Origin: Delphinus delphis
Lineage: Eukaryota > Chordata > Mammalia > Artiodactyla > Delphinidae
DNA: 64,000 nt
Assembly (NCBI RefSeq): GCF_949987515.2
Contig: NC_082684.1
Span: forward strand, 44,792,006-44,856,005
Direction of reading: 5' to 3'
This document shows, in pieces, positions 12,501 through 23,646 of this stretch. The translations under genes and the position numbers were made by a program. Every line of letters begins with the position of its first letter. The stretch's first letter is position 1. A model generated the notes under the pieces. That model was not told the DNA's origin. It saw only the letters and a program-made list of their open reading frames with translations, and made no database searches.

Positions 12501-13307
12501 GATTTCCTCTTTGATTTCTTCAGTGATCACTTCGTCATTAAGTAGTGTATTGTTTAGCCTCCATGTGTTTGTATTTTTTACAGATCTTTTCCTGTAATTG
12601 ATATCTAGTCTCATGGCGTTGTTGTTGGAAAAGATACTTGATACAATTTCAATTTTCTTAAATTTACCAAGGCTTGATTTGTGACCCAAGATATGATCTA
12701 TCCTGGAGAACGTTCCATGAGCACTTGAGAAAAAAGTGTATTCTGTTGTTTTTGGATGGAGTGTCCTATAAATATCAATTAGGTCCGTCTTGTTTAACGT
12801 ATCATTTAAGGCTTGTGTTTCCTTATTTATTTTCATTTTGGATGATCTGTCTATTGGTGAAAGTGGGGTGTTAAAGTCCCCTACTATGAATGTGTTACTG
12901 TTGATTCCCCCTTTTATGGCTGTTAGTATTTGCCTTATGTACTGAGGTGCTCCTATGTTGGGTGCATAAATATTTACAATTGTTATATCTTCTTCTTGGA
13001 TCGATCCCTTGATCACTATGTAGTGTCCTTCTTTGTCTCTTGTAATAGTCTTTATTTTAAAGTCTATTTTGTCTGATATGAGAATTGCTACTCCAGCTTT
13101 CCTTTGGTTTCCATTTGCATGGAATATCTTTTTCCATCCCCTCACTCTCAGTCTGTATGTTTCTCTAGGTCTGAAGTGGGTCTCTTCTAGATAGCACATA
13201 TATGGGTCTTGTTTTTGTATCCATTCAGCCAATCTGTTTCTTTTGGTGGGAGCATTTAATCCATTTACATTTAAGGTAATTATTGATATGTATGTTCCTA
13301 TTCCCAT
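9502..13307 (-). pseudogene. L1 ORF2 remnant (endonuclease-RT), copy A
   Basis: This was the endonuclease/reverse transcriptase of L1, which nicks target DNA and copies L1 RNA at the nick. The start ATG is at 13,307, 58 nt after the ORF1 stop. The first 394 codons are open (to 12,123) and hold the endonuclease domain, with TLNVNGLN, the EETHF glutamate and GDFNTPLS; the normally catalytic SDH triad near codon 226 reads SNN. An in-frame stop ends this part. The frame then continues through RT motifs (12,080-11,202), where GPDGF reads GPHGF and RQGCP reads RQSCP. The FADD box lies at the frame change near 11,200, another stop is at about 10,838, and further shifts occur near 10,750 and between 10,284 and 10,050. 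The C-terminal Cys/His motif [18 protein letters not shown] is present at 9,502-10,050. It is a pseudogene. Confidence 0.93.
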
Positions 13308-13365
13308 TTTCTAAATTGTTTTGGGTTCGTTATTGTAGGTCTTTTCCTTCTCTTGTGTTTCTTGC

Positions 13366-14257
13366 CTAGAGAAGTTCCTTTAGCATTTTTTGGAAAGCTG
13401 GTTTGGTGGTGCTGAACTCTCTCAGCTTTTGCCTGTCTGTAAATGTTTTAATTTCTCCATCAAATCTGAATGAGATCCTTGCTGGGTGGAGTAATCTTGG
13501 CTGTAGGTTTTTCTCCTTCATCACTTTAAATGTGTCCTGCCACTCCCTTCTGGCTTGCAGAGTTTGTGCTGAAAGATCAGCTGTTAACCTTATGGAGATT
13601 CCCTTGTGTGTTATTTGTTGTTTTTCCCTTGCTGCTTTTAATATGCTTTCTTTGTATTTAATTTTTGACAGTTTGATTAATATGTGTCTTGGCATATTTC
13701 TCCTTGGATTTATCCTGTATGGGACTCTGTGCTTCTTGGACTTAATTAACTATTTCGTTTCCCATATTAGGGAAGTTTTCAACTATAATCTCTTCAAATA
13801 TTTTCTCAGTCCCTTTCTTTTTCTCTTCTTCTTCTGAAACCCCTACAATTCGAATGTTGCTGCATTTAATGTTGTCCCAGAGGTCTCTGAGACTGTCCTC
13901 AGTTCTTTTCATTCTTTTCTCTTTTTTCTGCTCTGCAGCAGTTATTTCCACTATTTTATCTTCCAGGTCACTTATCCCTTCTTCTGCCTCAGTTATTCTG
14001 CTATTGATCCCATCTAGAGTATTTTTCATTTCATTTATTGTGTTGTTCATTGTTGCTTGTTTCATCTTTAGTTCTTCTAGGTCCTCATTAAATGTTTCTT
14101 GCATTTTGTCTATTCTATTTCCAAGATTTTGGATCATCTTTACTATCAGTATTCTGAATTCTTTTTCAGGTAGACTGCCTATTTCCTCTTCATTTGTTAG
14201 GTCTGGTGGGTTTTTATCTTGCTCCTTCATCTGCAGTGTGTTTTTCTGTCTTTTCAT
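13366..14257 (-). pseudogene. L1 ORF1 remnant (RNA-binding protein), copy A
   Basis: ORF1p coats L1 RNA as a coiled-coil trimer. The start ATG at 14,257 opens 171 codons, covering the N-terminus, the Lys/Glu-rich coiled coil and the first part of the RRM, ending at a stop near 13,742. Compared by eye with the intact ORF1 in copy B, a CAA codon has become TAA, and a 2-nt loss follows about 20 nt downstream. The rest (13,695-13,366, with MPRHILIKL and the C-terminal domain ending MLKELL) therefore lies in another frame. It is inactive. Confidence 0.93.
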
Positions 14258-14803
14258 TTTGCTTATCTTACTGTGTTTGGGGTCTCCTTTTTGCAGGCTG
14301 CAGGTTCATAGTTCCCATTGTTTTTGGTGTCTGTCCCCAGTGGCTACGTTTGGTTCAGTGGCTTGTGTAGGCTTTCTGGTGGAGGAGACTAGTGCCTGTG
14401 TTCTGGTGGATGAGGCTGGATCTTGTCTCTTTGGTGGGCAGGTTCACGTCTGCTGGTGTGTTTTGGGGTGTCTGTGGCCTTATTATGATTTTAGGCAGCC
14501 TCTCTGCTAATGGGTGGGGTTGTGTTCCTGTTCTTCTAGTTGTTTGGCATAGGGTGTCCAGCTCTGTAGCTTGCTGGTCATTGAGTGAAGCTGGGTGCTG
14601 GTGTTGAGATGGAGATCTCTGGGAGATATTCGCTGTTTGATATTATGTGGAGCTAGGAGGTCTCTTGTGGACCAGTGTCCTGAAGTTGGCTCTCCCACCT
14701 CAGAGGCACAGCACTGACTCCTGGCTGCAGCACCAAGAGCCTTTCATCCACATGGGTCAGAATAAAAAGGAGAAACAGTAGAGAGAAAGAATTAGTAGAA
14801 GTA

Positions 14804-14849
<46 letters not shown>

Positions 14850-16358
14850 AGGAAAGAAAGGAGGGAGGGAGGGACAGTGGGAGGAACGAAGAAAGCAAGG
14901 AAGGAGGGAAGGAAGGAAAAAAGAAAGAAAGAAAGAAGATAAAGTAAAATAAAATAAAGTAAAATATAATAAAGTTTTTAAATTAAAAATAATTATCAAG
15001 AAAAAAATTTTAAAAAAAATGGACAGATAGAACCTTAGGACAAATGGTGGAAACAAAGCTATACAGACAAAATCTCACACAGAAGCATACACATACACAC
15101 TCACAAAAAGAGGAAAAGGCGAAAAAATCATAAATCTTGCTCTCAAAGTCCACCTCCTCAATTTGGGATGATTCGTTCTCTATTCATGAATTCCACAGAT
15201 GCAGGTACATCAAGTTGATTGTGGAGATTTAATCCGCTGCTCCTGAGGCTGCTGGGAGAGATTTCCCTTTCTCTTCTTTGTTCGCACAGCTGGCGGGGTT
15301 TAGCTTTGGATTTGGCCCCGCCTCTGCGTGTAGGTCACCGGAGGGCGTCTGTTCTTCGCTCAGACAGGACTAGGTTAAAGGAGCAGCTGATTCGGGGGTT
15401 CTCGCTCACTCAGGCTGGGCGGAGGGAGGGGTACGGATGTGGGGCGAGCCTGAACAGCAGAGGCCGGCGTGACATTGCAGCAGCCTGAGGCACGCCGTGC
15501 GTTCTCCCGGGTAAGTTGTCCCTGGGTCACGGGACCCTGGCAGTGGCGGGCTGCACAGGCTCCCAGGAGGGGAGGTGTGAATAGTGACCTGTGCTCGCAC
15601 ACAGGCTTCTTGGTGGCGGCAGCAGCAGCCTTAGCGTCTCTTGCCCGCCTCTGGGGTCCGCGCTTTTAGCCGCGGCTCGCGCCCGTCTCTGGAGCTCCTT
15701 TATGCAGGGTTCTTAATCCCCTCTCCTCGCGCACCAGGAAACAAAGAGGGAAGAAAAAGTCTCTTGCCTCTTCGGCAGGTCCAGACTTTTCCCCGCACTC
15801 CCTCCCAGCTAGACGTGGTGCACTAACCCTCTGCAGGCTGTGTTCACACAGCCAACCCCAGTCCTCTCCCTGTGCTCCGACCGAAGCCCGAGCCGCAGCT
15901 CCCAGATCCGCCCGCCCCGCCCGGGGAGCAGACAAGCCTCTCGGGCTGGTGAATGCTGGTCGGCCCTGATCCTCTATGCGGGAATCTCGCCGCTTTGCAC
16001 TCCGCATCCCTGTTGCTGTGCTCTCCTCCGCGGCGCCGAAGCTTTCCCCCTCCGCCACCCGCAGTCTCCGCCCGTGAAGGGGCTTCCTAGTGTGTGGAAA
16101 CGTTTCCTCCTTCACAGCTCCCTCCCACTGGTGCAGGGCCCGTCCCTATTCTTTTGTCTCTGTTTATTCTTTTTTCTTTTGCCCTACCCAGGTACGTGGG
16201 GGAGTTTCTTGCCTTTTGGGAGGTCTGAGGTCTTCTGCCAGCGTTCAGTAGTTGTTCTGTAGGAGTTGTTCCACGTGTAGATGTATTTCTGATGTATCTG
16301 TGGGGAGGAAGGTGATCTCCGCGTCTTACTCTTCCGCCATCTTCCCCTCGTCCCCCCG
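14258..16358 (-). promoter_or_regulatory. L1 copy A 5' UTR / internal promoter
   Basis: About 2.1 kb of GC- and CpG-rich sequence precedes ORF1 on the minus strand. At its extreme 5' end, 16,334-16,343 reads AAGATGGCGG on the minus strand, a good YY1-type site in the place where YY1 positions initiation in other L1s (known biology; inference here). A (GAAA)n tract interrupts the region at 14,806-14,940. On the opposite strand there is a consensus splice donor, cgg/gtaagt, at 15,508-15,516. Long antisense open frames overlap it, but they begin with TTG (15,219) and GTG (15,469) rather than ATG. Confidence 0.75.
14806..14940. repeat. (GAAA)n / (GGAA)n microsatellite inside L1 5' UTR
   Basis: About 11 GAAA units run from 14,806 to about 14,850, followed by GGGA, GGAA and GAAA blocks to 14,940. 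Copy B has only about three GAAA units at the matching place (about 49,978-49,992). The array therefore expanded within the L1 lineage or after insertion of copy A. Confidence 0.9.
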
Positions 16359-16367
16359 CCAAATGCT

Positions 16368-16730
16368 TTTCTTCTTCCCCTTTCTCTCTTCCTCCTTCTC
16401 CTCCTATTCTCATTAGTGTATAATATAGGAAGGCTTGTCACTTTCCAAATTGTGTTCATGTAAGCATCTCAAGACAACTTGTGGACTTTTCTAGTTAAAA
16501 TCATAGGAAATAACCTATTAAGCTACTGCTTCTCCAATCGATGGAAAAATACGTTTTGGTGATGCACTGTGTCATTCCAAGACAAATTAGAATATAATTT
16601 GAAGCGGTAAAGAAACTTCCCTTCCCAAAACTTAGTCACTGGTGTGCAAATCTGGTCAGAGGAGCAGACTAATTTTTAACAGTAACTTCACAAGCTTCCT
16701 GATGTCAGTTGCCTTTAAGAATGAGTGTGC
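16368..16730. other. Unique sequence, nothing recognised
   Basis: This short interval between two L1 sequences starts with a pyrimidine-rich run (16,368-16,410). No gene or repeat is recognised. Confidence 0.4.
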
Positions 16731-17420
16731 AGCAGTTTTTTTCTGATCAATATTTTTTCTTATTTTAAAAATCATTATTGTTATCTCTGATAATAAAAGT
16801 AACACATGACTATAATAAAAATTACAAAGTGTATGCTATAAAACAGCAGAAGTCCCTATAACCCCAGAGACAAACACTGCTTGGTTTATACTTGTCCAGC
16901 TGTCTTTTTAGTGCATGCTATTATAGATCTTTATAGTATATATAAATTGATACAAGAACATACATAATGCTTTTTCACTTTTTCTTTTTTAAAAACCTTG
17001 GCTCTTAATTCTGGACATCTTTCTATGTCAAAACATATAGAGCTGCTTCTCTTTATGCCACCATAGTATCCCATTCTACAGAAGTATCATGATTGTTTAA
17101 TCTGCTATTGACATGCACTTGGGTTGTTTCCAATCTTCTGAAATAGGAACAGTAATGAATAAAATTCTTGTACAATAATCTTTGTGCACATCTGCAAGTG
17201 TTTCTGCAAAAGGAATTCTAAAAGGGGAATTGCTGCATCAGGGACGATGCACATCTTACTTTGAACAGATACTGCCAAACTGTCTTCTAAAAAAATTGAG
17301 CTAACTTATACCCACCACCACTACTACATAAATGAGGCTGCCTTTTCCTCTCACACTTTTGCTAACACTTGTACTCCCAAACTTTCTTTTTTTACAATCT
17401 AATATCCATAACTGTGTATT
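16731..17420 (-). mobile_element. Ancient L1M fragment (ORF2 end and 3' UTR)
   Basis: Reverse-oriented old L1M text is readable, for example 'ttgctgcatcagggacgatg', 'atactgccaaactgtcttct' and 'acttgggttgtttcc'. This is the region around the ORF2 end and 3' UTR. There is no open frame and divergence is strong. Confidence 0.75.
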
Positions 17421-20400
17421 AAGTTTCTGCTGAAACACAACATTTTTCTCTTTAGAATCACCCTCATTTCTACCAAAGACAGCCAAATTAAGACTAATTT
17501 ATTTGCAAAATAAGTTTAGTCTCATTAAACTTGGCCTGATTATTTACATAAGTCCAGCAAGAATAGCAATTGACAATATAGACTCTTTTGAATCTGCTTT
17601 GCTGGAACTTTTCATAAGGAAACTCCAGATCGAATATTTAAATGCCTCTCAGGGCCAGGAAGCCACGCCAAGAACTTGCCATCAGATTTGCCTGTAAAAA
17701 CCTATAGATTTGGGTGAATTCCTCTTTTCTTAAGGTTCCCCAAATATCCCGAGGTTGCTGCATCTGCCAGGAAGTAGTATCCCTTACTCACCTGGTAAGG
17801 CTGCTGGAAACCCTGGCTGCAGGGTACCAGGCTCTTTTTCCAAGGGGCTTTTTGGCTCCATAAAGTCAATCTTAGTTCCTTAAAGCTGTCTGGTCATATC
17901 TGATTGTATACATATTCTCAAATATGACATTCCAGTCAAAGCCATGGTAATGTTTATAACCAGTGTTGCCAATTGTGTCCTGTTACAATGAGAACAGATT
18001 CTTAGTGAACTTATGCAAATAACTATATTGGCATGAAAGTAAGAATACTTACTAAGAGTTTCTAAATTCTGGAGGGATTAGGTAGGGAGGAAAAAATAAA
18101 TGTTTCAATTCTTCCTACAAAGGTATAGTTCACCAAATTGCTGTAAGTCATAGTATAAGAGGAAAGGTTTCCTTATATCTGGAAAACAAAGATTTGTAAA
18201 AGCCAGCAATATTTCAGGCAAAAGTTTTAAAATTTATAATCACATTCATCAGTTCATTCAGTTCTGTGTAACTAATTCTTGTTGAACTTGATCTTCTGTT
18301 AACAGTTTTATGAAGCCATCAGGTTTTCCATTAGAGTTCTGTGATTTCTTACCCAGTTCCGTGATATAATCTGAACATTATCAGAAACCTGTATTTGTCA
18401 AAAAGTCCTTTTTATGAATCTTCTTGAAGCTGAAGCATTTTTGCAAAAGCATTAGATTAAAACAATAACCGTCTACAAATCACAAAAGAATTAAAATGAC
18501 ATGGTTGAATATCTGATTACAATGCAATTGACAAGGAAATTTGGTTATTTCTGTAACATACAGCATTTTAAGATAATATCTAGAATATAACTGATAACAT
18601 ACTAGGACATATTCAAGTTTTAGGAATTTCATACAATTTTTAGAACACATATTAATAACATTTACCTATATAACCTAAGAAGGTTTATCATCTTTATTTG
18701 ATAACACTTCCCATGTAATTTAGCATATAAAGCCCAATTAGTTTAATATCTCCTTTTATAAGGAGAGAAAAGAAATTTCTTGAGGTGTTCCAGGGGCTCT
18801 CTGGAAAACCTCAAAGTTATTTCCAGGTCAATAACACTTCATTTAGAATTTGATTTGGGGGAAGTTTATCGAAAATATCAAAAAGGTTTTAAAACACTTC
18901 GTCAAAAAGACCATAGGTCACTGTGAAATAAATAATTATCCACTTAACCAAAGTGACAATAAAAAATTTCAAAAGCAAATACAGAAAGCTACAACAGATT
19001 ACTAAAAGGTAAGGAAATTTTTACAATCTGTTTTCAAAAACAGATCAATAGTCCAAGAAAACTTTGTTCTCTCTCTAGAAAACCAGATTGTAGTTTTGCA
19101 CAGCTTACCTTTGATGTTAAAATTCAATTACTTTCATTCCAGTCTGAGCCAGTTTACCATATATAACTCTTTTCTCAAGGTTCCCTTTCTAAAAACCTTC
19201 TGTAACTCCCTTTCTTACATTCAGAGTGTCTTGTGCTCCCCCTAACCCCACCCCCGCTCCTTTTTTAAATCCTCACTTTAGGACAAAAGTACTTTCTTCC
19301 CTCTTAACAAAATGCATTTCCATTCCTTATACTTTTTCCCCTTGCATATGAAGATGTTGTCCTTATTAACTGTAGTAGTTTTAATTAAATGTGTTAGAAT
19401 TCTTAACCTTAGAAACATTAATTTCTAGTGAAAACTAAGAAGAAAGCCATTGTAAACTGTTTATCATACCAGTATTTTTTTGATTGCAAACTTATGAATA
19501 CATATCATAATTTCTAAAAACATACATTTCCTCATAGCATAATTTTTTTTCAATGTGGTATAAGACATGTTTCTAACAAACCCCCCAAATCTTTAGTTTT
19601 TCTGCAATAAGAAGACAAAAGTAGGTAACTTTAGCAATTAATGTTTCAGTATTTTATCTTATTTGGAAATGATCTATATGTTTAATGAATTTCCATCATG
19701 TAACTTAGCTTAGCAAAACTCTAAAGTTTTAAGTCACTGAAATATTTGGAGAAACTTTTTTAAGTAGACATATGATAAAACATCATTATTCTTAAAGAGT
19801 TCACCTAAAAACTCTTATCCCTTTTACATTTATTTAATTTACTTATTCCCAACAGTTATGTTTAGATTACCCATGAAAACTTCATGAAACATTAGACAAA
19901 GTCAACCATCATCCCAAGCTACTTTTCTTGCTGACAAATTTTGTAACACAGATAACATGATCTTATTTGACTTTCAGTAAACCTAGGTACAATATTATTA
20001 CACTTAATGTTGATAACTCTAAAGGCATGTCTGTATTAAACCAACAAATTTAAACTAGCTTTAATACCAAATATTTTCCCAGATCACATGAAGCTGAAAT
20101 TCATTTGGGTTAGTTCCTATTATATTTCTGAAAATTTAATTACACACTTAATTTTCTTTAAGCAACTAAATAGAGCTCTTTTACAAATTAATTTTGACAA
20201 TACCATCCAAAGGTAGAAAATACCACACATATATAACACATGTATATAGACATGTACAAACACACAAACAGAATCAAACAGAGACTCCATAGTCCCATAC
20301 TAAAATTTCAGCCATGAATCAGGTACAATAATATAAAACACACCAGTTACAAAAGAGGTTGGATTCAAATTGAGTTTCTGGCAGATTGAACAAGTCAATG

Positions 20401-22334
20401 TCACCTGTTTAGATGGCTAAACCCTTTTTACTAATATTTATGAAGACGCTTAAGATTTGCATTTGTCCGTGAAGAGTCAAGTTCCAAATGTCCTTTCCCT
20501 GTTTTGTTCTTTCTTTTGATAAGATTTACCGACCTGAAATTTGTATTTTAAAGAGATGGTCTAGACGAGGTAGAACATTTACATCTCAAAAGCACAGGGA
20601 GAGAAATGCAAGTTCCTCCTAGGAGGACATTTGTTCCCTTAAGGCCAGAATTATTTTTTGCAATATTTATAAGCCTCTTAAGATAAATAGGGGAGGTTTT
20701 GGGAGTGGTAAAAAGGATTGGTGGGCTTTGAATTATGTCTGGAGCCACACCTCTGATCCTGTGAAGACTAGATTTGCAAAACAAGGACAGCTGTTTTTAA
20801 TTCCTCAAAGAATTGGGTGAGGGCTTCCCTGGTGGCGCAGTGGTTGAGAGTCCACCTGCCGATGCAGGGGACTCGGGTTCATAACCCCGGTCCGGGGAGA
20901 TCCCACATGCCGCGGAGCGGCTGGGCCCGTGAGCCATGGCCACTGAGCCTGTGCGTCCGGAGCCTGTGCTCCGCAACGGGAGAGGCCACAGCAGTGAGAG
21001 GCCCTAGCACCACAAAAAAAAAAAAAAAAAAAAAAAAAGAATTGGGTGGCCACCTAAATGATATCAAAGGACTGACATATCCATCCACCTATGTTAGAAT
21101 GTTTTTCTTTCCCTCTGGGTACATTTAGCTTAGGAAGGCCCAAAAAATTCCTATCAGGCTCTGAATATAAGCTATGGTCACCGGTAGCCTCCCATTTACA
21201 AAAATCCATTTACAAAAACTTTTGAGGATCTTCCCTGGGTTTAAGAAATTCTTTAACTATGGCCCTCAGTTTGGTCTTTGACCTGAAGATGATTGCCTAT
21301 AACCTCAGATGGTCCCATTTCTGAAGGTAATTGTTTAACAGTCTCTCCAGAGTAGAAAGGCAATTTAAAGAGAGAATGAGTACTCAAAGGAGGATAGAGG
21401 GGAGCAGTATTTATATCAGTCTTATAGTTTTAGGTACCTTTTGTATATTTAATATTTCATTAGCCTTTGACAACAAATCATTCAATAAAGCTATTTTGGA
21501 ATTTTGAAGGCTTTGGGGGCTTTGCATACCAAATAGGTACAATTGTTTGGGGTAAAATCTCTCTAAAAATTTACCAATTTAGAATTTTTACTAATTCAAA
21601 GGGTACATCGTCTGGCCATTGACGCATAGGAGCTTAATAGTGACTCAAACCAATAAGATACAAGAGGCATGCCTACAAGAGAGTGCAAAGGATGCAGCTC
21701 TTGCAAGATCCAGAAAGTCCACTCCCCAAAATAGTCTAAGAAAACAAAGACCTTTGTGGCATCATTAACAAAGCAACAAAGGTTGAGATGCCAAAGGCCC
21801 CTTATGAACTGGGACCCCTTATAACAAATTTCCCTGAGAGCTGACAAAGAGATGCTTAGAATCCCAGTCTGTCTGACTGGCTGCCAATTGCACACCATTT
21901 GGGGTACCTTCAGGATGGCAGAGATCAGAGACAGTTTTCTCAATGGTCAGTAAGCCAAGCTATATACGGAACAAGATGAAAGAAAAACCTAATCAGACCA
22001 ATGGTTTTCCTCCTTTATGACAAACGGCACAAAGGGCAAAGACAACAAAAGAGACCATATGTGGGAGGAAACAGATCCACAAACAAAGAGCCCTCTGACA
22101 AACTTTAAACCAAGAGTCACCGAGTGCAAGAAATTAGCCCTACAAATATTTTCTCCAGCTAAATCTAATTTTTTTAAAAAAGAGAAAAGCTCTTACCACT
22201 TTCATTTCCAGTAGACCCTGCAGACAGACTGACATATGTAGTAAGAATTCTCACCTCCTGCTGGCTTTTGTCGGGTGTCCCAACGTCTCTTAGCTGCAGC
22301 AGTGTTGGGGCAAGTAGGGTCCAGCCAGTAAAGT
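17421..22334 (-). mobile_element. Possible endogenous retrovirus internal region
   Basis: This long AT-rich block has no long open frame and no L1 or MIR character. I read it as the decayed inside of an old endogenous retrovirus on the minus strand, because a primer-site/LTR junction sits at its right end (22,335-22,357). No gag, pol or env motif was recognised, so the call rests on that junction and on a remembered likeness to known retroviral internal repeats. A CHR-2 SINE interrupts it at 20,820-21,035. No matching LTR was found on the left side. Confidence 0.35.
20807..21048 (+). mobile_element. CHR-2 SINE with perfect target duplication
   Basis: A plus-strand copy starts with agggcttccc at 20,820, with A box and B box regions of the tRNA-like head, and ends in an uninterrupted A tract of over 20 nt. 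The 13-bp duplication AAAGAATTGGGTG flanks it exactly (20,807-20,819 and 21,036-21,048). This is the cleanest and probably one of the youngest SINEs in the window. Confidence 0.97.
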
Positions 22335-22354
22335 TGCATCCCATCCTGTTACCA
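22335..22354 (-). other. Probable tRNA-Leu-type primer binding site
   Basis: The plus-strand text ...cccatcctgttACCA resembles the 3' end of a tRNA-Leu with its CCA. It is followed by 2 nt (ac) and then TG at 22,357. In a minus-strand provirus, PBS, spacer and LTR end would appear in just this order. The match has several mismatches to the tRNA. Confidence 0.4.
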
Positions 22355-22356
22355 AC

Positions 22357-22600
22357 TGTTCAGGGAGGAAAAAAGTTTCTTCTACCCTTCTAGGCATTTC
22401 TGGCAAGCCTAAGAATTAAATTGACATACACAGATTAACAGGAGAAAGTCAACCAGAAATTTAGTAACATGTATACATGGGAGAGACCCAGGAAAACTGA
22501 GTAACTCCTTCCCAAATTTTAAAGCTTTACCAATCTGATAAACATGTCTTGTTTAAATTTCTCACACTTGGATTTATTGCCATATAACATAAAATATATT
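22357..22600 (-). repeat. Candidate LTR adjoining the primer site
   Basis: The sequence starts with TG straight after the presumed primer site and runs as 'gggaggaaaaaagtttcttc', 'aattaaattgacatac' and 'cagattaacaggagaaa', which resembles a known mammalian retroviral LTR type. The right edge is not defined, and no CA terminus or flanking duplication was located. Confidence 0.4.
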
Positions 22601-22688
22601 ACGTATGGAATCACTAATAATAAATCATTAAATAATAAACTTATAAACAAAGCAGTAATGAAAAAAATTTAGCGTAGTACTTTATTAC

Positions 22689-22745
22689 GCTTTCTCTGAT
22701 TTCCTAAGCTTTCTCTAAGTTTCTTAGGCTTTCTCTAAGCTTAGG
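22689..22745. repeat. Three-copy 19-20 bp tandem repeat
   Basis: Three diverged units begin with gctttctct at 22,689, 22,708 and 22,728. This is a small minisatellite with no sign of function. Confidence 0.75.
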
Positions 22746-23117
22746 CACAAAAATTAAATCATTAAGTGAAAGTACAGATGACTGAAGTGGCAGTTACATA
22801 TTGGAAGCAGCATGAGCCCACTTCAGTTTCCCAAACTTAGGAGCTTCCAGAATTGAGGCTGTGCTCTGGGTCCTGCCACCTTCTGAGCACCCACTCACAC
22901 CCACGAGCCCACACATCTGGATACCATCTACAGCCGGAGGACCACACACAGAGAGGAAGGCTGGGCAAGGTGGCTAACAGCACATCTCAACAAGAGCGTG
23001 AAGGGAAAATGTCTCCATGATTCCTTCCTTCAAATTCAAACAGAACCCCAAGTTCAATATCTGTTCTTTCTATCAGTGGACATGGCTGATCTTTAAAATG
23101 TGATTGGCTAGAAATGT
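22746..23117. other. Unique sequence, nothing recognised
   Basis: No gene or repeat is recognised between the tandem repeat and the next LTR. Confidence 0.4.
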
Positions 23118-23646
23118 TGCCAAAATCTAGGCTCTCTGTGCACCGATGCCAAACAGAAATACGGAGACAGAGTTATGGAGGAGGAAAAAAGAGTGGCTTT
23201 ATTTCTTTGCCAGGCAAAGAGAACACAGTAGGCTAGCTCCTCAAGAACTGTACCCCGCTCCCTGGGGAATAGGGAGAGGTTATATAGTCAGGACTTGTTG
23301 TCAGAGTTATGTGATATAAGGATCAAAGTTTCTTCTTCTGCAAAGTTTCAAAAGGGTGGGGTTGCTGACAAGATTAGGGTGCGTGCAGGGTCACAGGTGG
23401 GTGGGTCTCCTAACTTTGATGAGCTTCTCTGGTCCCTTTAATCTCACCTCAGATGGTTTTGTGGCTGCTCCTCCCTTGATTAGCAACTGTTCGAATCTGC
23501 CCTTTGGAACTCAGGGAAGGTCATGGAGGTTGGAGTCTTGCCTACAAGAAGTGGGGGACAAAAAGGCCTCTGTGCCCAGGAGCCCCACAGGACCCTGCTT
23601 GGCATCAGAAGGGCAAATGAAAAAAGATTCTCTCCTCTACAGAACC
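23118..23646 (-). repeat. Probable solo retroviral LTR
   Basis: On the minus strand the order is that of an LTR: a U3 part, a TATA-like TATATAACC (about 23,275-23,284), then AATAAAGCC (about 23,195-23,204), then a pyrimidine-rich U5 reading CTCTTTTTTCCTCC, ending near GGCA at 23,118. I see no primer site or internal region next to it, so it is probably a recombined solo LTR. The far (U3) edge is uncertain. Class I or II is likely from the U5 style. Confidence 0.6.

Larger units (their letters stand above)
9085..16367 (-). mobile_element. Near-full-length LINE-1, copy A
   Basis: On the minus strand this is a complete L1 layout: GC-rich 5' UTR (16,358 down to 14,258), ORF1 (14,257-13,366), a 58-nt gap, ORF2 (13,307-9,502), 3' UTR with AATAAA, and an A tail (T tract 9,095-9,105). 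A 9-bp direct repeat, CCAAATGCT, flanks the element at 9,085-9,093 and 16,359-16,367 and is the probable target-site duplication. The 5' end carries AAGATGGCGG, typical of an intact L1 start. Both coding frames are broken, so this copy cannot move by itself. It is closely related to copy B at 44,105-51,432 and lies in the same orientation. Cetartiodactyl L1 is the best family description. Confidence 0.95.

Noticed and set aside
13854..14510. 218-codon hydrophobic frame on the plus strand, with a similar one at 49,063-49,554
   Set aside because: It lies antisense to the Lys/Glu-rich L1 ORF1 coiled coil. Complementing such codons gives Leu/Phe/Ser-rich text without stops, so it is a compositional shadow that looks conserved only because ORF1 is.
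15219..15669. A firm call of an ORF0-like gene in the L1 5' UTR
   Set aside because: The frames begin with TTG and GTG and contain no ATG. Only the shared splice donor and open length are real observations, so it is kept as a hypothesis and not listed as a CDS.
20820..21035. tRNA gene (A and B box-like sequences in the SINEs)
   Set aside because: The tRNA-like part is the SINE head; it does not fold into a full cloverleaf with an anticodon arm and ends in an A tail with target duplications.
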